Below, in pieces: positions 7,439 through 15,446 of a stretch of 26,206 nt of DNA; positions within the stretch are counted from its first letter, which is position 1, and each line of letters starts with the position of its first letter. Position numbers and translations under genes: made by a program. This DNA comes from Nitrospira sp. UBA6493 (lineage in GTDB: Bacteria; Nitrospirota; Nitrospiria; Nitrospirales; Nitrospiraceae). The stretch lies in assembly GCA_002435325.1 (NCBI GenBank), contig DJMJ01000033.1, positions 1 to 26,206 on the forward strand, in the 5' to 3' direction. The notes below the pieces were generated by a model. The model ran no database searches and had not been told where the DNA came from. It worked only from the letters and a program-made list of their open reading frames with translations.

Positions 7439-8230
7439 GTGCGTGTTGGATACTATCAATACGAGCCAGAGTTCGGCGCGGTCGCCAAGAACCTGGACGC
7501 GGTTCGCGCGAGGCTCGAACAGGCCGAGGCCGATGTGATCGTCCTGCCGGAACTGTTCGCCTCCGGGTACCAGTTTGTTTCATCGGAAGAGGCGCAATGT
7601 CTGTCCGAGCCGGTGCCGGACGGGCCCACGACCAGGATGCTCGTGGAGCTGGCTCAGCGCCGCCGGATGCACCTCGTAGCCGGATTGCCGGAGCAGACCG
7701 GGTCCAAACTGTACAATTCGGCCGTCGTCGTGGGGCCTTCCGGGTTTCTGGGCTGCTATCGCAAGAGCCATCTGTTTTTTGAAGAGACCCTGTGGTTCAC
7801 TCCGGGGGACAGCGGGTTTCAGGTGTGGGACATCGGCCCCGCCAAAATCGGCGTGATGATCTGTTTCGATTGGTATTATCCGGAAGCCGCTCGAACGCTT
7901 GCCTTGATGGGGGCCGAGATCATCTGCCACCCGTCGAATCTCGTCCTGCCGAACTGTCCCGATTCGATGCCGGTGCGGTGCCTTGAAAATCGTGTATTCG
8001 CGATCACGAGCAATCGGATCGGCACTGAAACGCGCGACGGGAAGGATCCGCTGACCTTTATCGGCCATAGTGAAGTGGTCAACCCGCAAGGCGCCATTCT
8101 GCATCGCGCGCCGCGGGATCGCGAAGAGCTGGCGCTGGTGGATATCGATCCGGCCGACGCGCGGAACAAGAGCCTCACTCCCTACAACGATCTGCTGCGT
8201 GACCGGCGACCGAATCTCTACCGGAAATAA
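7439..8230 (+). CDS. Nitrilase-superfamily carbon-nitrogen hydrolase
   Basis: A 263-residue cytoplasmic amidohydrolase of the nitrilase superfamily. The Glu-Lys-Cys triad is visible: E38 in VLPELFASGY, K109 in CYRKSHLF and C142 in GVMICFDWYYPEAAR. Length fits single-domain members that hydrolyse small amides, omega-amides or carbamoyl compounds; the substrate cannot be read from sequence. The GTG at 7439 is chosen because GGGGAG at 7425-7430 lies 8 bases before it and the protein then starts MRVGYYQYEP, as in the family. A TTG 18 bases upstream would put the ribosome site inside the gene. The AlgH-like gene follows after 81 bases. Confidence 0.92.
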   Translation: MRVGYYQYEPEFGAVAKNLDAVRARLEQAEADVIVLPELFASGYQFVSSEEAQCLSEPVPDGPTTRMLVELAQRRRMHLVAGLPEQTGSKLYNSAVVVGPSGFLGCYRKSHLFFEETLWFTPGDSGFQVWDIGPAKIGVMICFDWYYPEAARTLALMGAEIICHPSNLVLPNCPDSMPVRCLENRVFAITSNRIGTETRDGKDPLTFIGHSEVVNPQGAILHRAPRDREELALVDIDPADARNKSLTPYNDLLRDRRPNLYRK

Positions 8231-8311
8231 TCACTCTGCAAGTTGCCGGAGGCTCTGCCTGCTTCCAGTCGCAGACTTGCGCCAGAGCGGGGGGCACGGT
8301 AGGATCTGCGT

Positions 8312-8872
8312 ATGAATGTTGAACTAGGCAAAGGCATTTTTCTCGTCGCGGCTCCGAGCTTGCGCGATCCCAATTTCCGCCAGACCGTGATCTTGCTTTG
8401 CGAGCACGGCGCGGAAGGAGCGTTGGGCGTCGTCGTCAATCGGCCGACTGCCATGTCCATCTCCGAAGCTCTGCCGCAGGTGCCCATCATTGAAGGCGCG
8501 GGCCATGTGCTTTATGCGGGCGGGCCGGTGCAGACGAATCAGGTGATGCTGCTCTATCGCGGGGAGCAACTGCCGGAGAATTCCCACCATGTTTTCGATG
8601 GCGTCTGTCTTGGCGGAGATATGGGGATGGTCGAGCGCATTCTGACGGGATCCCCGACGAAAGAATCGTTCCGTGCCTACCTCGGATACTCAGGGTGGGG
8701 GCCGGGTCAGTTGGAGTCGGAAATGAAAACCGGCTCATGGATTACCTTGCCGGCGGATTCCACGATGGTGTTCGAAAAAGATCCGGCGAGTGTCTGGCAG
8801 GAAATTCTGCTGACCCTCGGCGATGACTACCGGCATTATGCCGATATGCCGTTCGATCCCTCCTGCAATTGA
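8312..8872 (+). CDS. YqgE/AlgH family protein (UPF0301)
   Basis: A 186-residue protein matching the YqgE/AlgH family over its whole length. Features include KGIFLVAAPSLRDPNFRQTVILL near the N-terminus, GALGVVVNRPT, YAGGPVQ, and YLGYSGWGPGQLESEM toward the C-terminus. The family is conserved in Gram-negative bacteria, and its biochemical role is unsettled; AlgH of Pseudomonas was linked to alginate regulation. There is no signal peptide. AGGA at 8301-8304 precedes the ATG by 7 bases. The next gene begins about 80 bases downstream on the same strand. Confidence 0.92.
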   Translation: MNVELGKGIFLVAAPSLRDPNFRQTVILLCEHGAEGALGVVVNRPTAMSISEALPQVPIIEGAGHVLYAGGPVQTNQVMLLYRGEQLPENSHHVFDGVCLGGDMGMVERILTGSPTKESFRAYLGYSGWGPGQLESEMKTGSWITLPADSTMVFEKDPASVWQEILLTLGDDYRHYADMPFDPSCN

Positions 8873-8952
8873 CCGGAACCCACCGGTCTCGATCGTCATT
8901 CCTTGCATTCGCTCCATTGAAGCCTTGGGCCGGCGGTGCTAGGCTCTTGTCC

Positions 8953-10206
8953 ATGGGACGTTTCTTCCTGGGCCGCCTGAATGTTTGCAGGAATGTGACG
9001 TTCATCAGTCTTATTCTCGCCTCGATACTGTCCTCCCATTGCGGAGTGGTCTATACCGTCTACAAATCAGAATCGAAGCTGGACCGGCTCGCCGTGCCCC
9101 TGACCAAAGCGCATATTCTCGATGAGATCGGCCGTCCGGATCGTGTGCTGCGCGACGATGGACGGATGCTGGTGTGGGAATATTCTCTGACGGCGCGCAA
9201 GCAATGGCTTTACGAACTCGGCCTCTGTCCGATTTCTGTCTGGATCGGCGGATGTATCATCTATCCGTTCACCAACGTCGCGATGGAACACCAGCGTGAA
9301 TACCCCCACCATGTCGTGCTTGTGAACGAGGAACTCTGTGCCTGGGGGTCGCCCGCGGCCATTTTGCAGCGGCGGCGGTCTTGTGAAGTGGCCGGCGTGC
9401 CGCACGGCCGTGCAGGGGCTTTCCCGGGCAAGCCTGAGCCAACTGTGACCGGGTTGGGTCCGATCGGCCGCGAGACGATCGATCGTTATCGCACGATGGC
9501 GGTCATGCTGTTCGAAGACGGACCGAACGCGCCGGGTTCCGGCTCGCGCGCATCAGGGATCGTGACGACACTCTTATTAGATCTCGACATGCACATGGTC
9601 GAGCGCGCTAAGCTTGACGAAGTACTCAAGGAGCAGGTGATTCAACTCACCCATGCCGACGATGCCAATGTGCTGAAAGTCGGCAGGCTGGTCGCAGCCC
9701 AAGCCATCATCGTGGGAGGGGTGCAGCAATGGGAGCAGCATAGTGAGGCGAGGACCAACAGCGTGTCGCTTTCGCTGCGGATGATTGATGTGGAAACCGG
9801 CCAACTCCTCTTCAACGGCGAGGGGCATCTGACCGATCCGACCACCGAGGATCCGGAGAGCTCTGCTCGCATCATCATCCATCGCATTCTGGCGCGGTTT
9901 GGCTCACAGACCGGCCTCTTAGGCTCCGGTCGTATCGGCGTGAATTGGGAATTGATCGAATCGGGCGGCTCGCGGTATTACGTGGTGCGAGAACTGCGCA
10001 GTGGGCTGCCGGCAGAAAAAGGTGGATTGCACATCGGGGACCAAGTCGTACGCTGCAACGGGTCTGCATTAGCGGCGGTGAAATCCGAACGCGAAGCCAA
10101 ACGGCTCTGCCAGGTCGAAGCAGGCCAGACTTTAAAGCTCGATATCCGTCGTGCCGGTTCACCCTTAAAGATTGGCATCGTGGCAGACCCGAGACCGGGG
10201 TTGTAG
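8953..10206 (+). CDS. Envelope protein combining BamE-like, CsgG/LpoB-like and PDZ domains
   Basis: A protein of about 417 residues. It has a basic N-terminus, a hydrophobic segment (15-28) and Cys30 in ILSSHCG, a poor lipobox with His at -1, so lipidation is uncertain. Residues about 36-130 look like a SmpA/BamE-type small domain (LTKAHILDEIGRPDRVLRDDGRMLVWEY region). Residues 180-315 resemble the CsgG/FlgO/LpoB fold (TMAVMLFEDG, MVERAKLDEVLKEQ, VGRLVAAQAIIVGGVQQW, VSLSLRMIDVETGQLLF). Residues about 330-412 form a PDZ domain (VVRELRSGLPAEKGGLHIGDQVVRCNG). An upstream TTG at 8869 overlapping the algH stop is less likely. The stop lies 2 bases from the convergent uvrA stop. The envelope role and domain calls are inference; the order is unusual. 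Confidence 0.8.
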   Translation: MGRFFLGRLNVCRNVTFISLILASILSSHCGVVYTVYKSESKLDRLAVPLTKAHILDEIGRPDRVLRDDGRMLVWEYSLTARKQWLYELGLCPISVWIGGCIIYPFTNVAMEHQREYPHHVVLVNEELCAWGSPAAILQRRRSCEVAGVPHGRAGAFPGKPEPTVTGLGPIGRETIDRYRTMAVMLFEDGPNAPGSGSRASGIVTTLLLDLDMHMVERAKLDEVLKEQVIQLTHADDANVLKVGRLVAAQAIIVGGVQQWEQHSEARTNSVSLSLRMIDVETGQLLFNGEGHLTDPTTEDPESSARIIIHRILARFGSQTGLLGSGRIGVNWELIESGGSRYYVVRELRSGLPAEKGGLHIGDQVVRCNGSALAAVKSEREAKRLCQVEAGQTLKLDIRRAGSPLKIGIVADPRPGL

Positions 10207-10208
10207 CC

Positions 10209-12992
10209 TTAAGGAAATAGCCGCGCGAGGAATCGTCCCGTGTGAGATCCCGCCACCTTCGCCACCTGTTCGGGCCTGCCTTCGGCCACGATTTGACCGC
10301 CTGCTTCTCCTCCTTCTGGCCCTAAATCAATCACCCAGTCTGCGGTTTTGATTACGTCGAGGTTGTGTTCGACGACGATGAGGGTATTCCCCGCGTTGAC
10401 CAGCTTGTGCAGCACGGCCAGGAGTTTCTTGATGTCGTCGAAGTGCAGGCCGGTGGTCGGCTCGTCCATGATGTAGAGCAGGTCTTTGGCTGTCCCGTCT
10501 TTCAGTTCCGCTGCGATCTTCAACCGCTGGGCTTCGCCGCCTGACAGGGTTGTGGCTGATTGTCCGAGGCGCAGATAGCCCAATCCAATCGACGAAAGCA
10601 GGTGCAACTTCTCGGAGAGTTTGGGCGTACCGGAGAAGAAGGAGAAGGCTTCATCGACCGTCATCGTGAGCACGTCGGCAATCGATTTTCCCTGGTAGTG
10701 AATGGCCAGCACTTCTGGCTTGAATCGTTTCCCCTCGCAGACCTCGCAGGGGACGTACATGTCTTCGAAGAAATACATTTCCAGTTTTTCCACGCCGGCG
10801 CCCTCGCAGCGTTCGCAACGTCCGTCGCTGGCGTTGAAGGAAAAATGGCTGGCGGTCAGCCCCTGCCGGAGGGCATCGCGTTCGGATGCGAAGAGCTGCC
10901 GGATCTCGTCGAAAGCTTTCAAATAGGTGATGGGGTTGGAGCGAGGGGTGCGCCCGATCGGCTGCTGATCGATCATCCGCACGCCTTTGAGATGCTCCAA
11001 GCCTTTGATCGTGGTGAAGTGGCCTGTCGGGAGTGCATCGACGTGAAAGGTCCGTGCAATGGCCCGATAGAGCGTGTCCTCTACCAGCGTGCTCTTGCCG
11101 GATCCCGACACGCCGGTCACACAGATGAACATGCCGAGCGGCAGGCGCACGACCAGGTCTTTCAGGTTGTGTTCGTTGGCTCCGGCCACCACCAGCACCT
11201 TGCCGGTCCCGGAACGGCGGGATGCTGGCGGCGGGATGGAGTCTTTGCCGCACAGATAGCGGGCGGTAGGGGAGCGGCGGTCGTGAAGGAACTCCTCACG
11301 CGGTGCGGCGCAGACGATGGTGCCGCCCTTCTCGCCTGAGCCGGGGCCCAGTTCGACGATGTGGTCGGCCGACTCGATCATGTGGCGGTCGTGTTCGACG
11401 ACGATGACGGTGTTGCCTACGTCGGCGAGGTCTTTGAGGATGCCTGCCAGCAGATCGGTGTCGCGGGCGTGCAGGCCGATTGTCGGTTCATCGAGGACAT
11501 AGAGCGTACCGACCAGGCGGGCGCCGAGCTGATTGGCGAGCGCGGCGCGCTGGGCTTCCCCGCCGGAGAGGGTTTTGGTTTGTCTTGATAGCGTGAGATA
11601 GCCGAGGCCGACGCGGAGCAGAAAGCCCAGCTTCGAGGTCAGCATGCGCAGAATATCGGCGGCGATCTCCCGTTCAAACGGACGAAGTGCCAGGCTGTCG
11701 ATCCAGTGGGCGGCTGCTTCAATCGTCATGTCCGAGACGTCATGGATGTCCACTCGAGCGATCTTTACATGCCGCGCCTCCGGCTTCAGGCGGGTGCCTT
11801 GGCAGATGGGGCAGGCGACCGGGGTGCGATAGCGACTCAAGAGGACGCGAACGTGGAGCTTGTACCGTTTGGCTTCCAGGTGGGTGAAGAAGTCATGGAT
11901 GCCCTCGAACGATTGGTCTCCCGTCCAGAGGAGCTGTTGTGTTTTTTTCGGCAGGCTTCTGAACGGAGCGGTGATGTCGATACCCTGCCGTTTGACGGCG
12001 AGCAGCATTTGTTCCTGCCACCACTCGGCGCTGGGTTTGCTCCAGGGCTCGATAGCGCCGTCGGCCAGCGACTTGGCTGGGTCGGGAATCACCAGCTCGG
12101 GGTCGTAGCGCAACACGTTGCCGAAGCCTTTGCATTCAGGGCAAGCGCCGAGCGGGTGATTGAAGGAAAAGAGAATGGGCCGGAGCGGCTCGAACGTGCG
12201 CCCGCAACTCTGACAGAGGAAGTGGGTGCTGTAGGATCTCGTGCCCTGGCCGATGATGTCGAGACTGCAGCGGCCGTCGCCTTCTCGAAACGCCGTCTCC
12301 ACGGCTTCGACCAGTCGGGTGCGATTGTCCCCCCGGATCACCAGGCGGTCGAGCACCACATGGAGCGGCCGGTCTTTGAGGGCGGCAGGCTTGATGAGCT
12401 CATGCAGATCCAGGATGTCGTCGCCGGCCTTGATGCGCGAGAACCCTCTGGTGAGCAGCGAGTGCAGGAACGGCTGTTCCTGTTTGGCCACCGGGGCGGC
12501 GATGGGAAAGAGGACCATGGCGCGGGCGTCTGGATAGCGCTCCAGCAGGTCCTGTGCGACGCTCTGCGGCTGAAAGCTGCTGGCCTCAATGTGACAGTCC
12601 GGGCAGACCGGCCGGCCGATTTTCGCGAAGAGCAGACGCAGGAGATCCGCGATTTCCGTCGTGGTGCCGACCGTCGAGCGGGCGGTGCGGACCTGGTTCT
12701 TCTGCTCGATGGCAATCGCCGGACGCACGTTGAGGATGCAATCCACATCCGGTCTCGCCACCTTCTCCAAAAACATTCTGGCGTAGCTAGAGAGAGATTC
12801 GACATAGCGCCACTGCCCTTCGGCAAAGAGCGTGTCGAAGGCGAGCGAGGATTTGCCAGAGCCGGACACGCCGGTGATCGCCGTGACCCGGTTGTGCGGA
12901 ATGCGGAGCGAGATGTTTTTGAGATTGTTCTGGCGCGCCCCTTCGATGACGAGGTCGGTGATACGAGCAGGAGGCAGAGAAGTGGAGTCCAC
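10209..12992 (-). CDS. uvrA: Excinuclease ABC subunit UvrA
   Basis: A 927-residue UvrA, close to usual length, the damage-recognition ATPase of nucleotide excision repair that loads UvrB. The first ATPase has Walker A GVSGSGKSSL (41-50), a CPDC/CQSC/CPEC zinc region and the signature LSGGEAQR. The second has GVSGSGKSTL, a zinc module CERC...CEVC near GAGVEKLEMYFF, LSGGEAQRLK and DEPTTGLHFDD. The start is GTG at 12992, with GGAG 8 bases upstream (complement of 13001-13004) and a consensus-like promoter beyond. Long antisense open frames over this gene are composition artefacts. uvrB lies at 23791 on the other strand. Confidence 0.97.
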   Translation of the reverse strand: MDSTSLPPARITDLVIEGARQNNLKNISLRIPHNRVTAITGVSGSGKSSLAFDTLFAEGQWRYVESLSSYARMFLEKVARPDVDCILNVRPAIAIEQKNQVRTARSTVGTTTEIADLLRLLFAKIGRPVCPDCHIEASSFQPQSVAQDLLERYPDARAMVLFPIAAPVAKQEQPFLHSLLTRGFSRIKAGDDILDLHELIKPAALKDRPLHVVLDRLVIRGDNRTRLVEAVETAFREGDGRCSLDIIGQGTRSYSTHFLCQSCGRTFEPLRPILFSFNHPLGACPECKGFGNVLRYDPELVIPDPAKSLADGAIEPWSKPSAEWWQEQMLLAVKRQGIDITAPFRSLPKKTQQLLWTGDQSFEGIHDFFTHLEAKRYKLHVRVLLSRYRTPVACPICQGTRLKPEARHVKIARVDIHDVSDMTIEAAAHWIDSLALRPFEREIAADILRMLTSKLGFLLRVGLGYLTLSRQTKTLSGGEAQRAALANQLGARLVGTLYVLDEPTIGLHARDTDLLAGILKDLADVGNTVIVVEHDRHMIESADHIVELGPGSGEKGGTIVCAAPREEFLHDRRSPTARYLCGKDSIPPPASRRSGTGKVLVVAGANEHNLKDLVVRLPLGMFICVTGVSGSGKSTLVEDTLYRAIARTFHVDALPTGHFTTIKGLEHLKGVRMIDQQPIGRTPRSNPITYLKAFDEIRQLFASERDALRQGLTASHFSFNASDGRCERCEGAGVEKLEMYFFEDMYVPCEVCEGKRFKPEVLAIHYQGKSIADVLTMTVDEAFSFFSGTPKLSEKLHLLSSIGLGYLRLGQSATTLSGGEAQRLKIAAELKDGTAKDLLYIMDEPTTGLHFDDIKKLLAVLHKLVNAGNTLIVVEHNLDVIKTADWVIDLGPEGGEAGGQIVAEGRPEQVAKVAGSHTGRFLARLFP

Positions 12993-13021
12993 GGTGCGCG
13001 CTCCGGGAATGCAAAGGGGCC

Positions 13022-13050
13022 ATCCTATCAGGCGATACTGTGGGCTTCAA
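13022..13050 (-). promoter_or_regulatory. Promoter for uvrA
   Basis: On the minus strand, TTGAAG (complement of 13045-13050) and TAGGAT (complement of 13022-13027) are separated by exactly 17 bases. Transcription would start near 13015, leaving a leader of about 20 bases that contains the ribosome site. No LexA-type operator of known consensus was recognised. Confidence 0.6.
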
Positions 13051-13120
13051 CGGGGATTGGGGAAATACTTGGCGAATAATTCCGGAGGTGAGAGGATGGG
13101 GCATCCACTAAGGAGGCAGT

Positions 13121-13441
13121 ATGATTCTCTCCACGACACCGGCGATTGAAGGCAGAAAGGCGGTCAAGTACCTGGGGCTCGTCAGCGGCGATGCCATCCT
13201 CGGGGCCAACATCTTTCGCGACTTTTTTGCCTCGATCAGAGATATCGTTGGCGGTCGGGCGGCTGCCTATGAAGCAGAACTCCGCAAGGCCAAGGATATT
13301 GCAGTGGCCGAAATGCGCGAGCAGGCCAGGCATCTTGGCGCGAACGCGATTGTCGGAATCGACATCGATTATGAAACCATTGGCGCCAGCGGTAGCATGT
13401 TGATGGTCAGTGCCAGCGGAACCGCGGTCGTCATCGAATAA
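13121..13441 (+). CDS. YbjQ/UPF0145 family protein
   Basis: A 106-residue protein covering the whole UPF0145 (YbjQ) domain, which forms small oligomeric beta-rich rings often annotated as heavy-metal-binding. Family features are the start MILSTTPAIEGRKAVKYLGLVSGDAILGANIFRDF, the central helix RAAAYEAELRKAKDIAVAEM, and the end GANAIVGIDIDYETIG. The start is certain: AAGGAGG precedes the ATG by 4-5 bases. It is divergent from uvrA, with 128 bases between them. The next gene follows by 11 bases, so the two probably form an operon. Metal binding is a family annotation; no Cys/His cluster is visible here. Confidence 0.92.
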   Translation: MILSTTPAIEGRKAVKYLGLVSGDAILGANIFRDFFASIRDIVGGRAAAYEAELRKAKDIAVAEMREQARHLGANAIVGIDIDYETIGASGSMLMVSASGTAVVIE

Positions 13442-13452
13442 CAGGCTTTCCC

Positions 13453-14028
13453 ATGTCTCTTCTCTCGAATGCCGACTATCTCAATCTCGGCCGGCAGATC
13501 GCCCGTCTCTTGGGTTCTGCGTTGGAAGGAGCGTCAGCCGAGTCGCTGCGGGAACTCGCCCGCGCCTATGATCCATCCGCCAATGACGCCCGTATCAGTG
13601 CCGAAGTCTTTCTCTTTCACAAGTTCTTGCTGATGCAAGCCTGCGCCGGAGTTTTTCCGGAGTTGCACGTCGATCACGTCGTCGGAGGATTATTCGCGGC
13701 GCTCAATGAACAGGCGAAAGGGTTGGAGCTGCCTCCCGATCGGCAGCAGGCCCTCGAACAGATGTGGCAGCTGCGGGCGGGGCAATTCGAAGAGCCTTTC
13801 TCCAACGACCGAGGCTGTTTTCTCGAAGAGGCGCCAGGCTCCTATCATTGGAAGCAGACGATCTCGCGTTTTTGCCAGAACGTTCGCGAGATCGCCAATC
13901 CGCCCGACATCTGGTTGGGCCAAAATGGTCCCTCGCAAACAGCCAGCCGCTCCGTCACCGCTGCGCTTGATCAGATGGTGTCGGCGCTCGGAGAAATCAA
14001 CCGGCTGCATTTCAGCGGGGCAGCTTGA
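13453..14028 (+). CDS. Unknown soluble protein downstream of the YbjQ-family gene
   Basis: A 191-residue protein that I do not recognise. It appears mainly helical and soluble, without signal peptide or membrane segments. Notable stretches are DARISAEVFLFHKFLLMQAC (45-64), CFLEEAPGSYHWKQTISRFC (122-141) and a C-terminal helix SVTAALDQMVSALGEINRLHF. CAGG at 13442-13445 lies 7 bases before the ATG, and only 11 bases separate it from the YbjQ-family gene, so co-expression is likely. Its stop faces the minus-strand operon ending at 14051. No function is proposed. Confidence 0.75.
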   Translation: MSLLSNADYLNLGRQIARLLGSALEGASAESLRELARAYDPSANDARISAEVFLFHKFLLMQACAGVFPELHVDHVVGGLFAALNEQAKGLELPPDRQQALEQMWQLRAGQFEEPFSNDRGCFLEEAPGSYHWKQTISRFCQNVREIANPPDIWLGQNGPSQTASRSVTAALDQMVSALGEINRLHFSGAA

Positions 14029-14050
14029 TTCCTGCAGTGTTGAGGCCCTC

Positions 14051-14389
14051 TTAGCGCAGCCACAACCTCAATGCTCCCACACAGCCCATATAGAGTGTCA
14101 ATGAGCCAATCATGGCCGGCCAGAAGCCGAAGCGCGGCACGCCGGCGATCATGGAGACGACGTACACCATCCAAGGCGGCACGAACCAGAGGAGGTTTTT
14201 TGCATAGCTGACGATCGCCTCGTTCCCGCCGTTCAGATAGATCAGCACAAAGGTGGCGCCCGTGATGGCGGGAAAAGTGCTCGCAAAGGCGGCGAGAAAC
14301 GATTTCCCTTGCGCGCCGAGGTAGGTTGAGACGCTCACGATTGTCCCGCCCAGTAGAAAGTACACAGCATACTTCACGAAGTCATTCAC
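14051..14389 (-). CDS. Small four-helix membrane protein (GlpM/DUF3147-like)
   Basis: A 112-residue integral membrane protein with about four hydrophobic helices (roughly 6-22, 32-52, 65-84 and 90-110). Size and pattern resemble the GlpM/DUF3147 group (AFASTFPAITGATFVLIYL, then a segment with PPWMVYVVSMI). The function of that group is unclear, and the match is by pattern only. It is the last gene of the minus-strand operon, starting 12 bases after the stop of the metallo-hydrolase gene. The ATG at 14389 is preceded by a GGAGG-like stretch lying at the 3' end of that upstream gene. Confidence 0.75.
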   Translation of the reverse strand: MNDFVKYAVYFLLGGTIVSVSTYLGAQGKSFLAAFASTFPAITGATFVLIYLNGGNEAIVSYAKNLLWFVPPWMVYVVSMIAGVPRFGFWPAMIGSLTLYMGCVGALRLWLR

Positions 14390-14401
14390 GTGGGGTCCTC
14401 C

Positions 14402-15421
14402 TCAGATTCCTTGAAAGGCGTCCATCGCTTCCCGCTCCAGCGCATCACCCTGACCGGTATACCGCGGCGAGAAATGAAACACCACGAGATCGCGCACGTG
14501 GGCTTTGCGCGCCATGAGGCCCGCTTGCCTGGCGGTGAGATGATAGCGGTCGCGAGCCTTTTCTGCATCGATGTCCAGATAAGGCGATTCACAATAGAAC
14601 ACGTCAGCGCCCTGGGCGAGGGCGATGATCCTTGCTTCATTTTCTTCATCGTGGCGGGCATCGACGACGTAGGCGATCTTTTGTCCCCGTGAGATCGTCA
14701 GAAACCGTTCCCGTATATCCCCCAATACAAACTCCCGTTCGTCGCGCCGGTGTTCATCGTAGATTGTGGCGGTGAAGCGGAAATCATCCGGCTGGCCCTG
14801 CCAGATATATTGCTTCACATCTTTGAGCCATGCGCCGACCGGCAGGCCCGCCTCGTGCAGCTTCTGTTTGTTGACATTGATGTGGAACTGCTCCTCCAGC
14901 GAGTAGGCAAAGGAGGGGATGCGATGGTTCAACCCGACGGCCTTGACGGTGAACATGGGATCTTCCAGCACCGTGAAGGGATGGCTTTCTGATAGCCCCC
15001 CATGCGGGCAAGCTGGTTGTTCGGAGAGTTGGAACCCGGTGTTGGCGTGGAAGCACGCCTGTCTGATTTCCTGTTGATGAAACTCCCGGACTTCGATGGT
15101 AAGGGGATAGCCATCGACGAGATTCCAGGTATAGCCGCGGAGCTTGCCTTGCACATTGTCAATCAGGCCGGGCGGGCCGAACAGGCGGAGGGTTTTGCCC
15201 CGTCCCAATGCGACCCGCAGCACGGCGTCGAAACCGATGAAGTGGTCCATGTGGGTGTGGGACACGAAGATGTCGTTGGCCCTCAGCAGCCGAGTCGGTC
15301 CGAGGCCATCATTGTGGCCAAGGTCGAAGAGGAGCGCCCGCTTGGACCAGCGGATTTCCACATAGACACTGGGGTCGCCGAAGACATCATTGACGAGATA
15401 GCTGGAAAACGAGGGAGTCAT
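14402..15421 (-). CDS. RNase Z-like metallo-beta-lactamase-fold hydrolase
   Basis: A 339-residue protein of the RNase Z/ElaC branch of the metallo-beta-lactamase fold. The metal motif is HTHMDH at 55-60; NHRIPSFAYSLEE (H166) matches the conserved H...GYR region, HLTARQAG (294-301) matches the HSTARQA motif, and HFSPRY (316-321) matches the terminal HxSSRY motif. The usual GDT metal Asp region is replaced by VDARHDEEN (D254). The PxxxRN loop near the N-terminus, typical of tRNA-processing RNase Z, is absent. It may therefore act on a substrate other than tRNA 3' ends. The ATG at 15421 lies 25 bases after the CPBP stop; no clear ribosome site is visible, suggesting coupling within the operon. 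Confidence 0.85.
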   Translation of the reverse strand: MTPSFSSYLVNDVFGDPSVYVEIRWSKRALLFDLGHNDGLGPTRLLRANDIFVSHTHMDHFIGFDAVLRVALGRGKTLRLFGPPGLIDNVQGKLRGYTWNLVDGYPLTIEVREFHQQEIRQACFHANTGFQLSEQPACPHGGLSESHPFTVLEDPMFTVKAVGLNHRIPSFAYSLEEQFHINVNKQKLHEAGLPVGAWLKDVKQYIWQGQPDDFRFTATIYDEHRRDEREFVLGDIRERFLTISRGQKIAYVVDARHDEENEARIIALAQGADVFYCESPYLDIDAEKARDRYHLTARQAGLMARKAHVRDLVVFHFSPRYTGQGDALEREAMDAFQGI

Positions 15422-15446
15422 CTGTGAGTTGCCAATGGTTAGTTCT

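Noticed and set aside
11706..13079. 457-residue plus-strand open frame opposite uvrA
   Set aside because: It lies entirely antisense to a complete uvrA with all motifs. Its low-complexity Gly/Arg/Glu-rich translation is typical of GC-rich shadow frames.
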